In this document: piece by piece, positions 36,701-46,700 of the stretch
How the letters are laid out: every line of letters starts with the position of its first letter
Position numbering within the stretch: the stretch's first letter is position 1
From: Cyrtodaria siliqua
Taxonomy: Eukaryota; Mollusca; Bivalvia; Adapedonta; Hiatellidae
Assembly (NCBI GenBank): GCA_037043455.1
Contig: JAWPHD010010270.1
Location: forward strand, 1 to 64,000
Reading direction: 5' to 3'
DNA length: 64,000 nt
Program-made: the position numbers and the translations under genes
The notes under the pieces: generated by a model
What the model was told of the DNA's origin: nothing
The model's input: only the letters and a program-made list of their open reading frames with translations
The model's database searches: none

Positions 36701-37987
36701 ACATGGTAAGGTAGCAGTGAACAGTTTCTTTGAGTTTTTTGCTTTGATAGCGCAATCTTATAATTACACATGGTAGCAGTGAACAGTTTATTTGTGCTAC
36801 AAGTTGAATATATAATCAATATGTAATGCAAGTCAAGGATTTGACCAGAACAAAGCGAGGTCATCCAACTTGATTCAAAATGTTTGGTAGGAAGAACTGA
36901 TGGTAAAAATTGGGAAGAAAGTGTCTGGTAAGAAAAACGGTCGTGGCATGTTTTTGTCTTCACGACATCTTTTTTCTTTTTTAATATTGTTTTAAAACAT
37001 ACATGTGACTTGATCTGTTTCTATGTTAAACTGTGTTCCCAGTTCCTACCCAGATATAATGCTATTTTCTCTCGGCAGTAAAACCTTGCTTGTTATCCTA
37101 TTATAAAGATTCATAGTTCAAGAGTGTCTATGACATATTTTAATGTTTTAAAAGGGACACATGGCAATATTTAAAGTATTTATTGAGCAATATAAATAAG
37201 TACATAACTTGGTTGTGATTCAATGTTTAAAGTTTCTTGCAGTTAAGAAATATCAAGGAAATAAAAATTGGAATATATTATACATATTATTTCTTTATTA
37301 TTTTACCATACATTGTACTAAATTATTGATGCATTAAACTAACAAAACAATCAAATATTTGTTTTGGAAAATATATAATAAAAACTAGTGTGTGTCGTCG
37401 GATTTTTTAAAATTATTTTATTCAATTAAAATTGCAGTGTGTCTCTTTAAAAGTTAAAAATTATTTACATTGTTGGCTAGTTTCTTATTTAAGCACATTT
37501 ATGATCAGCCATGCTTGTATCCATCCACAGCTTATAGACATACAGTGGAAAGTAGGCATGGCCACGAGTTCAGACTCGTGTAAAAACCTGAACTCTCCGT
37601 TTGTGGCCTTGAACCTGACAGTGGCTGACATGACGGGTAGTCTCAAAACTCATAACCTCGAGCTGACCATGGTCCAGTTTAGAGTGAGACTCGAGTTTAT
37701 ACATATTTATTATTGTAAAATAAATGAGTAGATTTCATGATTATGAGGTTATTGTATAATGATCTTATAGCTAAATAATGTTAATTTTACTTTTAAACTT
37801 TCTTACTAAAAGAAATACAAGACATTTTTTACACTCTGTTTCTATTTGTATTGTTATTTCTAATAAAACATAATAACAGCCTGTAATGAACAATTTTTAA
37901 GCCAGTGATTATGTAGGCCTGACTTTTCCTTTTCAGAATTTCACCAATCAGTTAAAGGAGATATCCAGAGTTCTGGAGACAGTTTGA
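24765..37987 (+). CDS. COMMD6: COMMD6 homologue (COMM-domain protein), eight exons
   Basis: Exons are 24765-24795, 28531-28589, 30489-30554, 30954-31030, 33296-33407, 36299-36352, 37531-37683 and 37937-37987. All junctions are GT/AG and phases agree, giving 603 bp or 200 residues. Residues 1-133 form the helical N-terminal part; residues 134-200 are the COMM domain with DIQWKVGMATSSDSCK, NSPFVALNLTVAD and the terminal FTNQLKEISRVLETV, which match the vertebrate COMMD6 C-terminus as I recall it. Human COMMD6 has lost most of the N-terminal part, while this and fish proteins keep it. COMMD proteins assemble with CCDC22 and CCDC93 in the Commander complex that recycles membrane cargo from endosomes. 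The ATG has a good context (A at -3, G at +4). AATAAA occurs at 38140 and 38192. Introns 1, 2, 4 and 5 are swollen with repeats. Confidence 0.93.
25425..25845. repeat. Two tandem units of about 190 bp in COMMD6 intron 1
   Basis: Units share tttcgatgcacgccctcag, taatgagtcgtttaattaa, accctatcaatgcactaccg and agaaacggacccgaa. The 3' flank reads gaaatcctggatccaccc. Confidence 0.85.
25996..26040. repeat. GT microsatellite
   Basis: A run of GT with interspersed GC and AT dinucleotides. Confidence 0.9.
26075..26890. repeat. 58-bp minisatellite, about 14 copies
   Basis: The unit contains catatagggtaacccttgtc, catctgtccatacctccat and cacaatgaagttttacatt. Most neighbouring copies differ at zero to two positions, for example catcac versus caacac. 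It lies in COMMD6 intron 1. Confidence 0.95.
26900..27130. repeat. Dispersed repeat related to 32930-33170
   Basis: Both copies share gaagccatagagctttcaaa, cttcacacatttttacatct and a gtgttcctgcaaaaa-like block. Confidence 0.65.
27432..28267. mobile_element. TIR element with CAGTCTG ends in COMMD6 intron 1
   Basis: The left end CAGTCTGCGAAATTA pairs with right end TAATTTTGCAGACTG. The six bases tatacc occur on both outer sides, suggesting a target duplication. Both ends carry local palindromes built from ggttgtcc and ggacaacc. A 39-codon ORF lies inside on the minus strand. Confidence 0.75.
27621..27740 (-). CDS. Small acidic ORF inside the CAGTCTG element
   Basis: Thirty-nine codons from ATG at 27740 read MSMLRYVTDDGVDDDSDDDS and end NLLIKYTKE before TAA. 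AATAAA follows immediately (overlapping the stop, and again 10 bases on). It could be the last exon of an ancestral transposon ORF, or chance. Confidence 0.25.
   Translation of the reverse strand: MSMLRYVTDDGVDDDSDDDSACDFSENDIENLLIKYTKE
28531..28589 (+). CDS. COMMD6: COMMD6 exon 2
   Basis: The acceptor gtattttcag|GCTT completes Gly11; the exon encodes FGESVELMNKLSTECLTEL and ends at donor TTG|gtaagt in phase 0. Confidence 0.88.
28630..29240. repeat. Foldback repeat, first copy, COMMD6 intron 2
   Basis: The left arm (aagaaataaaatatttccag, then gtttatattgtgcaatatc) pairs with the right arm around 29040-29125. The flank tattaagattctcaatg and ttggctaattgggt recurs before the second copy. Confidence 0.8.
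29250..29625. repeat. Foldback repeat, second copy, COMMD6 intron 2
   Basis: The copy repeats tgttgtgagaatttgtttgt, gataagaaataagatatttc, gggcctacggcccttgg and ends gcaatattttatttctta. The two arms are near-perfect inverted copies about a centre near 29520. Confidence 0.85.
29746..30375. repeat. 28-bp minisatellite, about 23 copies
   Basis: The unit starts agaaatgcacctagtgtcaa and ends aatacaat. Several copies are shortened (for example near 29820, 30180 and 30240), which shows slippage or unequal exchange. It lies in COMMD6 intron 2. Confidence 0.95.
30489..30554 (+). CDS. COMMD6: COMMD6 exon 3
   Basis: The acceptor is tgttttcag|TGC and the donor is CAG|gtaagc, both phase 0. The exon has 22 codons, starting CHDVMQFLQYKIG. 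Confidence 0.9.
30954..31030 (+). CDS. COMMD6: COMMD6 exon 4
   Basis: The acceptor is gttttttcag|AAG and the donor is TATAG|gtgagt (phase 2). The exon encodes residues 53-77, including ITKVQSIINSIIYLY, which resembles the V.SIINALTYI helix of fish COMMD6. Confidence 0.92.
31156..32143 (-). mobile_element. Mariner-type element, internally deleted, in COMMD6 intron 4
   Basis: A perfect 31-bp inverted repeat starts CGAGGGAGGATCCAAAATAA at the left and ends TTATTTTGGATCCTCCCTCG at the right, with TA on both sides (31154-31155 and 32144-32145), as for Tc1/mariner insertions. It is 988 bp long and lies on the intron's minus strand by its coding remnant. Confidence 0.92.
31405..31759 (-). pseudogene. 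Mariner transposase remnant: N-terminal helix-turn-helix plus C-terminal tail
   Basis: The frame from 31759 reads MSSSDRLEFRTIIKFCKDLG, then VFKWHKRFSEGIESTEEQEG and LCEMFDLGYGTVHRIL, the two DNA-binding helices of mariner transposases, and stops at 31469. Just beyond, in another frame (31458-31405), HCIECDGEYFEKK resembles the C-terminal end of mariner transposases. The central DD(D/E) catalytic region is missing, so no active enzyme can be made. Confidence 0.85.
32590..32790 (-). mobile_element. SINE-like fragment, second family
   Basis: It shares ctggagccaccattt, tctgccaccattcgagtggc and cgggggtcatgatgaaga with the 15265 and 40925 copies. Confidence 0.5.
32930..33170. repeat. Dispersed repeat related to 26900-27130
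   Basis: It contains ggaagccatagacctttcaaa, shortened here to its core, and cttcacacatgtttacatct. It lies in COMMD6 intron 4. Confidence 0.6.
33296..33407 (+). CDS. COMMD6: COMMD6 exon 5
   Basis: The acceptor is cattttag|GGCT and the donor is GCAG|gtaccc. The exon encodes residues 79-115, AAATQKLSSELFSQ onward to VLCSTWSTQ, the latter aligning with the IVRQVWTEQ helix of fish COMMD6. An earlier GT after SSM (33357) would drop this conserved helix, so I prefer the longer exon. Confidence 0.88.
33425..33600. repeat. CCATC-rich simple repeat after COMMD6 exon 5
   Basis: Short units of ccatccatccacaa and tccgtccgtcc type, starting 20 bases after the exon 5 donor. Confidence 0.75.
33690..34140. 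repeat. Two to three tandem units of about 180 bp
   Basis: Units share ttaaagtttgtatgtaagc, ttgtatctccgaaactac, taatggattgaaacttcac and cagccaagttctataactc. A small inner duplication, attacgggtcatttatactt, occurs near 34014-34050. Confidence 0.8.
34430..34643. repeat. Dispersed repeat, inverted relative to 18340-18605
   Basis: Shares tagttaggaaataccttc-like, atatttgaacaattctaa and cctgatgtacttccttt blocks with the CLN5 intron copy in opposite orientation. Confidence 0.7.
34644..35161. mobile_element. Palindromic TTAA-flanked MITE in COMMD6 intron 5
   Basis: TTAA|AGGTGTTGATGCACTATT at the left pairs with AATAGTGCATCAACCCCT|TTAA at the right, and pairing continues almost to the centre near 34900 (both arms contain atatggcatattgacaaaat or its complement). 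It is about 510 bp and would form a long hairpin in pre-mRNA. Confidence 0.9.
35225..36100. repeat. Two satellite units, split by a MITE
   Basis: Units share cttgtccagagcataac-like, gagactggaatgaaatttca, tagagggcaatgagaag and aactctatcttc. The second part resumes at 35930 with gttattgccctttgtaat. Confidence 0.75.
35412..35929. mobile_element. TTAA-flanked MITE with AGGGACACTGTCCGTAAC ends
   Basis: TTAA|AGGGACACTGTCCGTAAC pairs with GTTACGGACATTGTCCCT|TTAA at the right. The 510-bp element sits inside an otherwise continuous satellite unit, so the insertion is clear. Confidence 0.88.
36299..36352 (+). CDS. COMMD6: COMMD6 exon 6
   Basis: The acceptor is acatttcag|GGG and the donor is CAG|gttagt, both phase 0. 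The exon encodes GKILVSSGLMEHTLGVGQ. Its 3' end with the donor is tandemly duplicated just downstream (36325-36472). Confidence 0.88.
36325..36472 (+). repeat. 74-bp tandem duplication covering the COMMD6 exon 6 donor
   Basis: Units 36325-36398 and 36399-36472 are nearly identical (gatggagcatactctaggtg onward); each contains the last 28 bp of exon 6 and the CAG|gttagt donor. Confidence 0.95.
36500..37147. other. COMMD6 intron 6, little seen
   Basis: Only a short direct repeat (cacatggtagcagtgaacag-like at 36702 and 36768) stands out. Confidence 0.5.
37148..37450. mobile_element. TTAA-flanked MITE, 303 bp, COMMD6 intron 6
   Basis: The left end TTAAAAGGGACACATGGCAA pairs imperfectly with the right end TTGCAGTGTGTCTCTTTAA. 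It ends 80 bp before exon 7. Confidence 0.7.
37531..37683 (+). CDS. COMMD6: COMMD6 exon 7 (COMM domain)
   Basis: The acceptor is tccatccacag|CTT and the donor is AGA|gtgaga, phase 0. The exon encodes residues 134-184 with the COMM-domain signature LIDIQWKVGMA. A TTAA-flanked MITE ends 80 bp upstream. Confidence 0.95.
37937..37987 (+). CDS. COMMD6: COMMD6 exon 8 (C-terminus)
   Basis: The acceptor is ccttttcag|AAT. The exon encodes NFTNQLKEISRVLETV followed by TGA, close to the C-terminus recalled for vertebrate COMMD6. Confidence 0.95.
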   Translation, partial: NFTNQLKEISRVLETV

Positions 37988-38139
37988 CCGTCCTTCAACT
38001 GCCATGTGTCCAGCATGTGTAAACATTATGTTTATAGGTCCTCTGCATTTAAAGACGCACTATTATACGTGTCTAGAGGGACTGCAACTTTTATGTATCT
38101 GAACAGTCAAACCTGTGTTACGAGACCACCTAATGGAAG

Positions 38140-38197
38140 AATAAAGTATGTCATTTTAAGGCAGGTCATCTTTTAATACTGATATTTAAGCAATAAA
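38140..38197 (+). terminator. COMMD6 poly(A) signals
   Basis: AATAAA occurs at 38140-38145 and again at 38192-38197, 153 and 205 bases after the COMMD6 stop. Either would give a short 3' UTR. Confidence 0.6.
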
Positions 38198-38199
38198 GA

Positions 38200-40920
38200 G
38201 TTTTTAATAGCATCTGTTTAATTATGAAAATAATGACCGCTAAAGCCTTTATAAAAGAGTTAGGAGAAGATTGGGAAATGGCCGTGCTTAAACCATTACA
38301 GCACACCGCAACAAGGCATTTCAGTTTGATTTGTTAGAAAATGGAAAAGTGTGCCAATGGAAGAGAGAGCAGCATTGTCTGTGTGATATCAAAGATAAAA
38401 GGTGCAGGTAATCTTAGACTCAGAAATAGAAGGAAGAATGTTACTGCATTGTAGTGTGAACAGGGTTTTATGTAATAGACATGGAACTTTGTGTTTCATG
38501 TCTGTCCATCAGATGTGGTATATTTATCTGAAAACTTAACATGTTTTGAAAGTTTTCAGATGTGGAAAACAAAACTAAATGTATCAGTGGAAATGTTGAT
38601 TTAAGTCACGTTAACATTTCTAGACGAAAACTATTGTGTATATAGTATATAAGACTAATTAAAGCAGGGTCCCAATGATCAGTACATGAAAAATGCTTAT
38701 TAATAAATGCAGACAATTCTCAAAGTTTTTGCATCTGTGTGATCAAGATCGATTCTGGATTTTGGCACCAAACCATTTTGACACCTAGACGAATCGGCAC
38801 CTAGATGTTTGGGGATCAAACCATTTCGGCATCTATTTTAATTTTTACTCTAGGCGCTTCGGCACCCATTTATATTTGAGTATTATAATGAAGTAAAGAA
38901 GTAAAGAAATTAAATATTTTCTATAAGATCCCTTGTAATTCATTTACAATGCAAAGTTGATTGCCTTAACGGCAACTCCGAAGCGGTTTTGAGTCTGAAT
39001 ACAACTAAAACATGAACATAAATAGGGCCCATATGATAATCACTTGTAAAATTGAAGTACATATGACTTTTATATTATATTGTAGCATGGTCACTGAAAT
39101 TCCCTTTGTAATAGCTCAGGGGTAAATCGTTTAATTGAAAATACTTGAATATGTTCCCTTTAACATGTATAATAATGTATACCGGTACCTAAGACCAAAT
39201 AAAAACTTATCTGTATTCATACAGTATCTTTTAATTCTTCACTTTAACTTCCTGCCATCTCCATGAACAAAGCCTCCACAAACTAACATATTATTAAAAA
39301 TCGTCTACATATAACGCATGCATTATACTTTTCTTGTTTGCACTTTAAGAGGAGTGGGTGAAAGGTGAAAGCTTGAGTTTTACAGGGTATAATACAAAAT
39401 ATAAAAAATATTACATAATAGTTACATGTATACTATACGTAACCCTTCATTTCAGATTTTAATTTGATGTTGCGGGGTATGTGCGTTCAACAGGCTATTG
39501 CTCCGTATCCCTAAAACTCTAAAAAAAAAATATCTTTACATCCCCTTAAAAAAGATTTAGATGGTCTTTTGAATATTGTTGTTATAATATATTTTAAAAA
39601 CAAGGCAAACAAATTGTTTTATATAGAGTTAGTTGGGAATTCAAATAGTGTTTTATAAAAGAGACAGATTTAACATTATTACTCCATCCAGAGAACAAGA
39701 AAAAAACTGAGTTACTTAAATTCTTGATTGTAAAATATTTTTTATATATATTTTATTTCATGTACCTTTGTCTGGATCGTGTGTGTGTGTGTAGTTCTAA
39801 GGTTTATAGTCCCTCCGCCAACAAACTCAGTGCACCTTAGGGTGCACCGAGATGGGTACAATAGAATCTGGATCAATGCAGCTTAAGGATTAAAATGCGT
39901 TGACCACATTTAACCGGTCTAAATGAAAGCAATTATTTTTATTTTTTCATATTTATTCCTGATAGACTTTACCTAAATACTGATTTTGCATAATAATACA
40001 CAAATTTATACAATCAGATCTGATTAATGACTGGTCAGCTTCTTATTTTGTTGACTGGTCACTTGTGGCTAGTTTTTCTCCAATGATTGCATTGCTTTTA
40101 AGGGAGATAATCTGAATTTGAGATGTATGTTTTCTAAAAATTAGTTTAAGATTTACTTCCCTTACATTATTTGTTCACTTGTGCTTGTATACTTTTTGCC
40201 AATTTAATTCAAATGAAAATTAATCCTTGTTTATAATTATGTACATTGTAACATGGAATTATAATTTATTTGCATGGTAGGCCATTGCAGAACTTTTTTT
40301 ATTCGCATGACTTTATTTATCGTATTTGAAAATGTATCCACATTGCTTACACCTAATAAACAACAGTTGGTAAGGTCTTATTTAAAACTATTTACTGTAT
40401 TTTAAAATTGCGCACTTAAAACTTTAGAAGTGTATAATTAAGGGAAAAACAACTTGTTATTTACAAACGGACAAATTGTATTTAACAACCTCTGTGTATC
40501 CGAGTTAACGAGCCTTCCGCAGGATGACCCGTGGTTTATTGCCAGTGCTCTACGGGCATATTCATTAAATTGAAATGAAATGTTTGTTTCATAATTAAAC
40601 CAATGATTTAAATGCACTTAGAGGGCTTACCTAACCAAGTGAAGCAGTTTATTCCCAGTAATTTTAATGTGCAGGAATTTGAATGGGCATTAAATAATCC
40701 TGATTAAACTGAACTGAAATGTTAATTGTCAAAATGACTAAAGGTACTATGAGCTGGCAGTTATGTTATTATTTTTTTGCTTTAAATTGATGTTAATTCC
40801 ATTTAAACTGTGTTGATGTTTTGCTAATTGATGGTTCTATTCAATAATATATTCATAAACGCAGGAAAACTGAAAAGTAAACCCCAACTTGTATTACCTT
40901 TACTTAAATATATGCAGGCA
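38200..40920. other. Gene-poor stretch
   Basis: No exon chain was recognised. A short perfect palindrome gtgcaccttagggtgcac lies at 39832-39849 and the flanking tttatagtccctccgcca recurs at 62998 in similar form, so part of this is a dispersed repeat. A repetitive patch with aatcggcacctaga and cttcggcaccc lies at 38760-38870. Confidence 0.5.
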
Positions 40921-40924
40921 GGTA

Positions 40925-41215
40925 TAAATTGAATTGAATTGGAGTTTTAAGGCACACCAACACATGAAAGGTTACATGGCACCTAACAGGAACGAACATG
41001 CCTAGAACCTTCTCACCTGCAGAACTGTAGAGTTGCTGCAAATTCTATTGTAAACACTCCATTTACGCTGGAGTAACATTTATTGTTTTTCTGCCACTGC
41101 TCTAGTGATTTGAAACAATGCAGGGGTCATGATGAAGACCAATGGGATCTGCAGTGGCCCTATTCTTTGCCCCGGAACAAACGGGCCCCCGGAACCACAC
41201 CGGGTGAGGTTTAAA
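40925..41215 (-). mobile_element. SINE-like element, second family
   Basis: It starts with the tail aattgaattgaattggag (seen from the plus strand), then ggcacaccaacacatgaaag, acggcaccta-like, cgctggagtaacatttatt and gcaggggtcatgatgaag, ending in ggaaccacaccgggtg. Confidence 0.6.
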
Positions 41216-41349
41216 AGCGGAACTAATACTGCAATAGTAAGTCACAGTACTGATTTTAATGCTTGATAAACATTTCAAAATTGATGTGTGTCCCTTTTAA
41301 GTGGCTTGTGAATTAGTTTAATTTACTTCCATGGTTTTTAGTACTGTGC

Positions 41350-42121
41350 TTAAAGGGACACATGGCAGTCTTGAAGTGTTTAATATCAAGCATTTACATT
41401 TACGTCTCGGTAAACAGTCTATTAAATGATTTAAGAATTATTTTATTTTTTGAATTTTGTGATTCTTAGTTTCAGGAAACTCATTACTCAATGAGTGATA
41501 CAAACAGTCTTAATCTGTTTCTCACAGCAATTAAAAGGCTCATTCAGTTCTGAGAACACACTGAGTTGCATCATAATAGCATGACTTGATGTCATAATAG
41601 CATGACGTGGTCATAATACCAGGGTGTGATGTCATAATTTCAGAAAGTGATGTCGTGATAGAAACAACCAAATGAAAATATGAATGAAGCATTCTGATTG
41701 GTTCAGGGATACAAAATGGACCAATGAAACAAGTCGATTTAAAGCTTATTACATTCTCAGAACACACTGAGGTTTTACTGGACATTGAGCAATGAGGTTC
41801 TTGAAACCCAGAAACACAAAATTCTAATAATAAAATAATTCTAAAATGATTTAATAGAGTGTTAGTGTTGTTTTGACTTTAAACCAGCCTGCATATAATT
41901 AAACAAAATGTTGAGTTTTCTTTCTTTTTTCTTCTAATTCTACCTTAGGTTTAAATATATTTTTCGCGCAATGTAATCATCAGTTAGTAATATGCAAAAA
42001 CAATTTGCTTTTTACTATTTGTATAATTAACATTAAGAATAGAACCAATGCAAGTTATGTAGAAAAACTAACGGGACGCCGTCAGTTTTAAAAACATCAA
42101 GATTGTCAAGTGTCCCTTTAA
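41350..42121. mobile_element. TTAA-flanked MITE, 772 bp
   Basis: TTAA|AGGGACACATGGCAGTCTTG pairs with CAAGATTGTCAAGTGTCCCT|TTAA (outer parts), and an inner inverted pair (tcaggaaactcattactcaa at 41473 and cattgagcaatgaggttc at 41782) gives further pairing. Confidence 0.88.
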
Positions 42122-42323
42122 CATACTTGATTAGGAAGATAATGTACAAATGTACTTGTGCATTCAATGTGTAGTATTACCGTACACATGTTTTAGTGTG
42201 GTTATGTATTAAGTTATACAGTATTAAATATTTCTAGAATATATGTTTTATTGTTGTTTTTACAAAACCAGAAAATCTTTGAACAATTATACACTACTAT
42301 GTATATTGGAACACTCTATTTTT

Positions 42324-42595
42324 GGGGCGTCCGTGGCCGAGTGGTTAGAGTCTCTGACTTGCAATCACTTGCCCCTCACCACTGTAGGTTCGATCCCTCA
42401 GGGGCCTAGGAATCTTTATGTGAGGAAGCTATCCAGCTGGCTTGCGGAACGTCGGTGGTTCTACCCAGGTGCCCGCCCGTGCACGAAAATTGCCCGGAGG
42501 TGCACATAGGTCTTCCTCCACCAGTGGAAGCTGGAAAGTCGCCATATGACCTTAGCTGTTGGTGCGACTATAAATCCAATTCAATTCAATTCAAA
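42324..42595 (+). mobile_element. tRNA-derived SINE, full-length-looking copy
   Basis: The head GGGGCGTCCGTGGCCGAGTG has a good pol III A box (TGGCCGAGTGG at 42334-42344) and B box (GGTTCGATCCC at 42387-42397). The body contains agctggcttgcggaacgtcg and ctgttggtgcgactataa, and the tail is a (caatt) repeat. A second copy on the minus strand lies at 58204-58461. Confidence 0.88.
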
Positions 42596-42677
42596 TACCT
42601 TTAAGGAGCAGACGCTAGTGGCTAGGGAATTTAAACAACATCCCATTTAGTTGATGTCTTGGTGGTCTATATAGAAA

Positions 42678-43758
42678 TTAAAGGGACTGGAGGCGTATGA
42701 GTGTCAATCCAATTACAAACAAGAGACCCAAGAGGGCCTGTATCACTCTACTGGCTATAGAGGCCATGACAGTTTGAGCAAAATAAATAAGTAAAAAAAA
42801 TAATGATTAGCATAACCAATGAAATAAGTTCAGAAAAAAAAGAATTTGCCTCCACTGGGATTTGAACCCATGCACCAAGTTTTTTTTTATGAGAAAGCAG
42901 AACAAGTGGGCCATAAGTTTATGAGAAGAAGTCGTTAAATATTTTTCTATTTTTAGTAACGGCGGTCATATTTGTTGACAGGTATGGAAAATTTACATAA
43001 ATCTGAGAAAGGTTTATGAGACGATTCTTTAGCTCAAGTTTCAAAACAACTGGGTCATTGGTTCGTTTAAACATTGTTCTAATTTTAGTATTGGCGACCA
43101 TATTTGTTGATGGACAGGAAAATTTGAATAAATCTGAGAGAGGACCATACAACATGCTTCCTGTGAAGCTTCTTCAAATTCTACCAAACAGTTCACGAGA
43201 AGAAGTTGTTTAAGTAGTTTTCTATTAGTAACGGCGGCCATATTTGATGACGTATCGATACGATTTGTATACATCGGAGAGAGAACCATGCAAGCTGCTT
43301 CCTGTGAAGTTTCGTCAAATTCTGCCCAGTAGTTTTAGAGGTGATGTTGTTTGAAGCAAACGTTAATGAACGACGTACGGACGACAGGCCGTGCCATCTA
43401 ATAAATCCATATTAATGTCAGTTTCATATTTAATTCACTAAACTAAGAAGCCCCATGCTCCGTACAATTTAAATAGTTTGATAGGAAAACTTGTATTGTA
43501 TACGTCATTACTTCCTACGACGCTTTAAAGCTTTACTAAACTCTTATGATGTGATAAGAATTGTACAACTTCTACCAATACAAAACCAGTAAAATTAAAT
43601 ATATTTTGATTTAGCAACAAACGTCAGCTGATTCATCGAGTTTTCCAGTCCAGAGGCTTAATTTAATGAATGCACATTTCATATGAAACTGTAAACCATT
43701 TTCATTTGCATTTGAAGTGACCCCAATAACTCTCCCAGATCTCCTCCAGTCCCTTTAA
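42678..43758. mobile_element. TTAA-flanked element with AGGGACTGGAGG ends
   Basis: TTAA|AGGGACTGGAGG pairs with CCTCCAGTCCCT|TTAA. The 1.07-kb interior has two to three units with agtaacggcggccatatttg and gcttcctgtgaagtttcgtc, plus the aacaagagacccaagaggg terminus seen inverted at 9560 and 11530. Confidence 0.85.
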
Positions 43759-43759
43759 A

Positions 43760-46700
43760 ACACACATAGCTGGAACTTCTTTTGACTGCAGCAAAGAAAA
43801 ATCCGCGGTAACTAATAAAGGTCCCCTAACGAATATTGCTCCCTCCAAGGAGATGCATTTATATAAGTTTTCAACGAAAGCTTGTTTTCAAACCTGTACA
43901 TGTATTATTTGAAATATTGTTCATCACATTTATTGAATAAATACTGTTTAAACCAAAGATTCCTTGGTGTGGGAAATGCCACAGTAAGTGTAACCCTGAG
44001 GCTTATAGTTCATATCCGCAAAGGCGACATTAAACACTGCCGTCTTGGGACTAGGTGCATATATACCATACTTAAACTGAAATAAAAACTATCTTGACGT
44101 ACCTTGATAAGTGGTCATGGGACATTTGTTATTTCTCCACTGATTAGTACGTCATGACCTGATTGTTGCTGCCATAAAATGCACACCCACCTGCCAATCA
44201 TGCACGTCTTAGCACGCGCATGTAACTTTACCAAACATGTCACACGTGATGTGCGGGAAGACAGGAGAACGGCATGTAATGTGCGGGAAGACAGGAGAAC
44301 GGCATGTAATAATGGTAAGAACATTTTAAACGACAAGATGACAATTTTATACTGACAAGATGCAAGTTTTTACAAGATCTTGTAAAAACATTCCCGTGGA
44401 AACATGTCATGTATATGTACATTTTTCTGCAAGTGACACTTCTCTTTCAACAGACACCGGGTTTCACCGGAAAAATAATAGTACCACGTAATTGATATTG
44501 CAGTATGATTGGTGACATTTCAATTGATAAATGCAAGGTATTAAATCGTTAAATTCAGAATAACTAAAGGGGCGGAGCTATACTATCCTCTAACTTTCAA
44601 TAAATGAAGTTATTATGGTAGGGTCACTAAGTACACCGTACCACAAAACAGACAGAGTGTGTCTCTACTCGTTGGGCTACACCCATCCCGGCTTTTAAAT
44701 GAACCAACTCGGTGAGACCAGACTATTACCTGGTGTGTGGATCTTTTTCTTGGTTTACCTAAAAAAAAATGGGTTCTTCAACGTTTTACAATAGAAAAAA
44801 ATAATTTAGAAATTATTCAACTGCAATGAAATCTTCATCCTCCTCATCAGCAGCAGCAGCAGCGGCATTACGTCTGACCAATTATATTAAGGCCTGTACC
44901 ACCAGCATTTGTTTGCAGACATAGCTCTTGTCTACTAAACAATAATAAGAAAAAGAATTTAAAAAAAACGTTATTTAACGAGGACAACATACTCGACTGT
45001 AAGCAAATGGGATATAATATTCCTCAAAATAACATCGGGGTTCCATTTTCCTTTTCCCTGATGTTCGTGATGACATTTATCTCAGTCCTCGTAACAAAAG
45101 TATTCTAAATCTGATTTCGGGTAATGGCGAATAATTGAAATAATAATGGAGAGAAAAGAGCTTGCACACAGTGTCTTTTCGTTTGGTGAAGAATGAATCC
45201 ATTATGTGTATTTTGAGGATGAGAGTTTGTTTTATATTATTAACTTGTCATAAAAATCAATTTACACGTCCTTAAGATCACTCCAAAACGGAAGTCAATT
45301 TCCATCGGAGGTCTATCTTTGCCTAAACAAGCAGAAATAAGAGTGGGAGATACCCTAAACGTTGACTCTGTCCTCAGTCCTGAGCTAATGGCCGTGTCTG
45401 ACATGCGCAAATACGGAGGGGGATAATTGCCATTTTGAGCTATTAACCTGTGCACGAGGGACTTTGTTACAATAGCAAAATACGGGGTGCGATGGTGTCC
45501 TTTTTATCTGACCAATAAATTTGCCGTGGGTAAAGGTGGAATATATAATTTGGAGCACCTTTGGCTCCACATGCTTCAGTTAATTAACTCCTCGGGCTCT
45601 CAAATCTGTTCTTGTAAGGAGAAACCTCCGTCCATGAGGTTTTGAGACGTTGTTTTTAAGGTTGTTTCAGCTTGTTTGTTACTTTGTCATGCTGTCATGC
45701 TTTACAAGGAAACTTCTGTTACACGCTACTCCATATCTTTTGGCTTTTAAGTTAAGATGGAATATGTCATTGTGGCATATTAACTATAAGAAATAACCTT
45801 CAAGTAACAGCCTTTTGAAACGGTTTTGTATTTATGAACAATGATTATTATCAAACATGAGAATATTCTGACTTCAACGGTTTAAAAAGTTGTGAAAAAT
45901 CAAATTCCATATTTGGCTTATTTTATGACAGCAATCTATTTGTGTTTAAATCTTTATCACTGCTGCGGGTTCGAATCCCACTGGGAGCTCGACTTGTCAA
46001 GTGAGAAAGTGTTGATTCTTACGGATGGCGGGAGGTATACAAAATTGATTCTACGCAGGAAAAATCGGATGGTTTGCCTCTATCACACAGATAAATCGAC
46101 CGTAATATATGGCCTAACATGTGCTAAACTGACGTAAAAAGCATTCACACAAACATACATACAAGCTATAATGACTAAAGTGCCGTGTTTGTTTAAGGCC
46201 GTTATATGTACAACTGATTACCAGATTGCTGGAAGTTCATAAATGTTTCCATGTTTTGAGCATTGCTGTTGACTCTCGGAGTAGAAGCCAATCCAATGTT
46301 CGAAGACTTGATCACCCATAACCGCGTGCACGTGCGTGTGTGGTTTGAATGTTTAAAATTCCCCCAGCATATCAAATCATGAGTGTGATTTCGGAAACCA
46401 GTAGACTACACTACCCAGAGAGAAACCCCATCATTGGCTATTAGATGTGGACTAGTTTGGGTGCGTGGTTTGTGGTGCATTGATTGTTGCATGTAGGGAC
46501 CTCGCTTTTAAGTCTCTTTCGAAGGACTGGTAAAGTGGAAAACACGTTTTAAATATTTCGATAGTTAACCCCGATTTGGTCCTGGCTGGGATAGAAAGCA
46601 CGAACCGTGGTGCTAACCATTACCCGACATTGTGCTCTTATTCTAGACCAGAGACTTGTAACCAATTCCATCATAATTATGAACAAAAAATAGTGCCTTT

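Noticed and set aside
42850..42885. Minus-strand GGTTCAAATCCC tRNA-like segment
   Set aside because: Only a B-box-like word inside a repeat element; the rest of a tRNA is absent.
45240..45570. Minus-strand frames of 61 and 71 codons
   Set aside because: No recognisable motif, no splice context and no conservation evidence.
45960..45985. tRNA-like GGTTCGAATCCC
   Set aside because: The T stem has a mismatch and no A box or acceptor stem is present; probably a decayed SINE piece.
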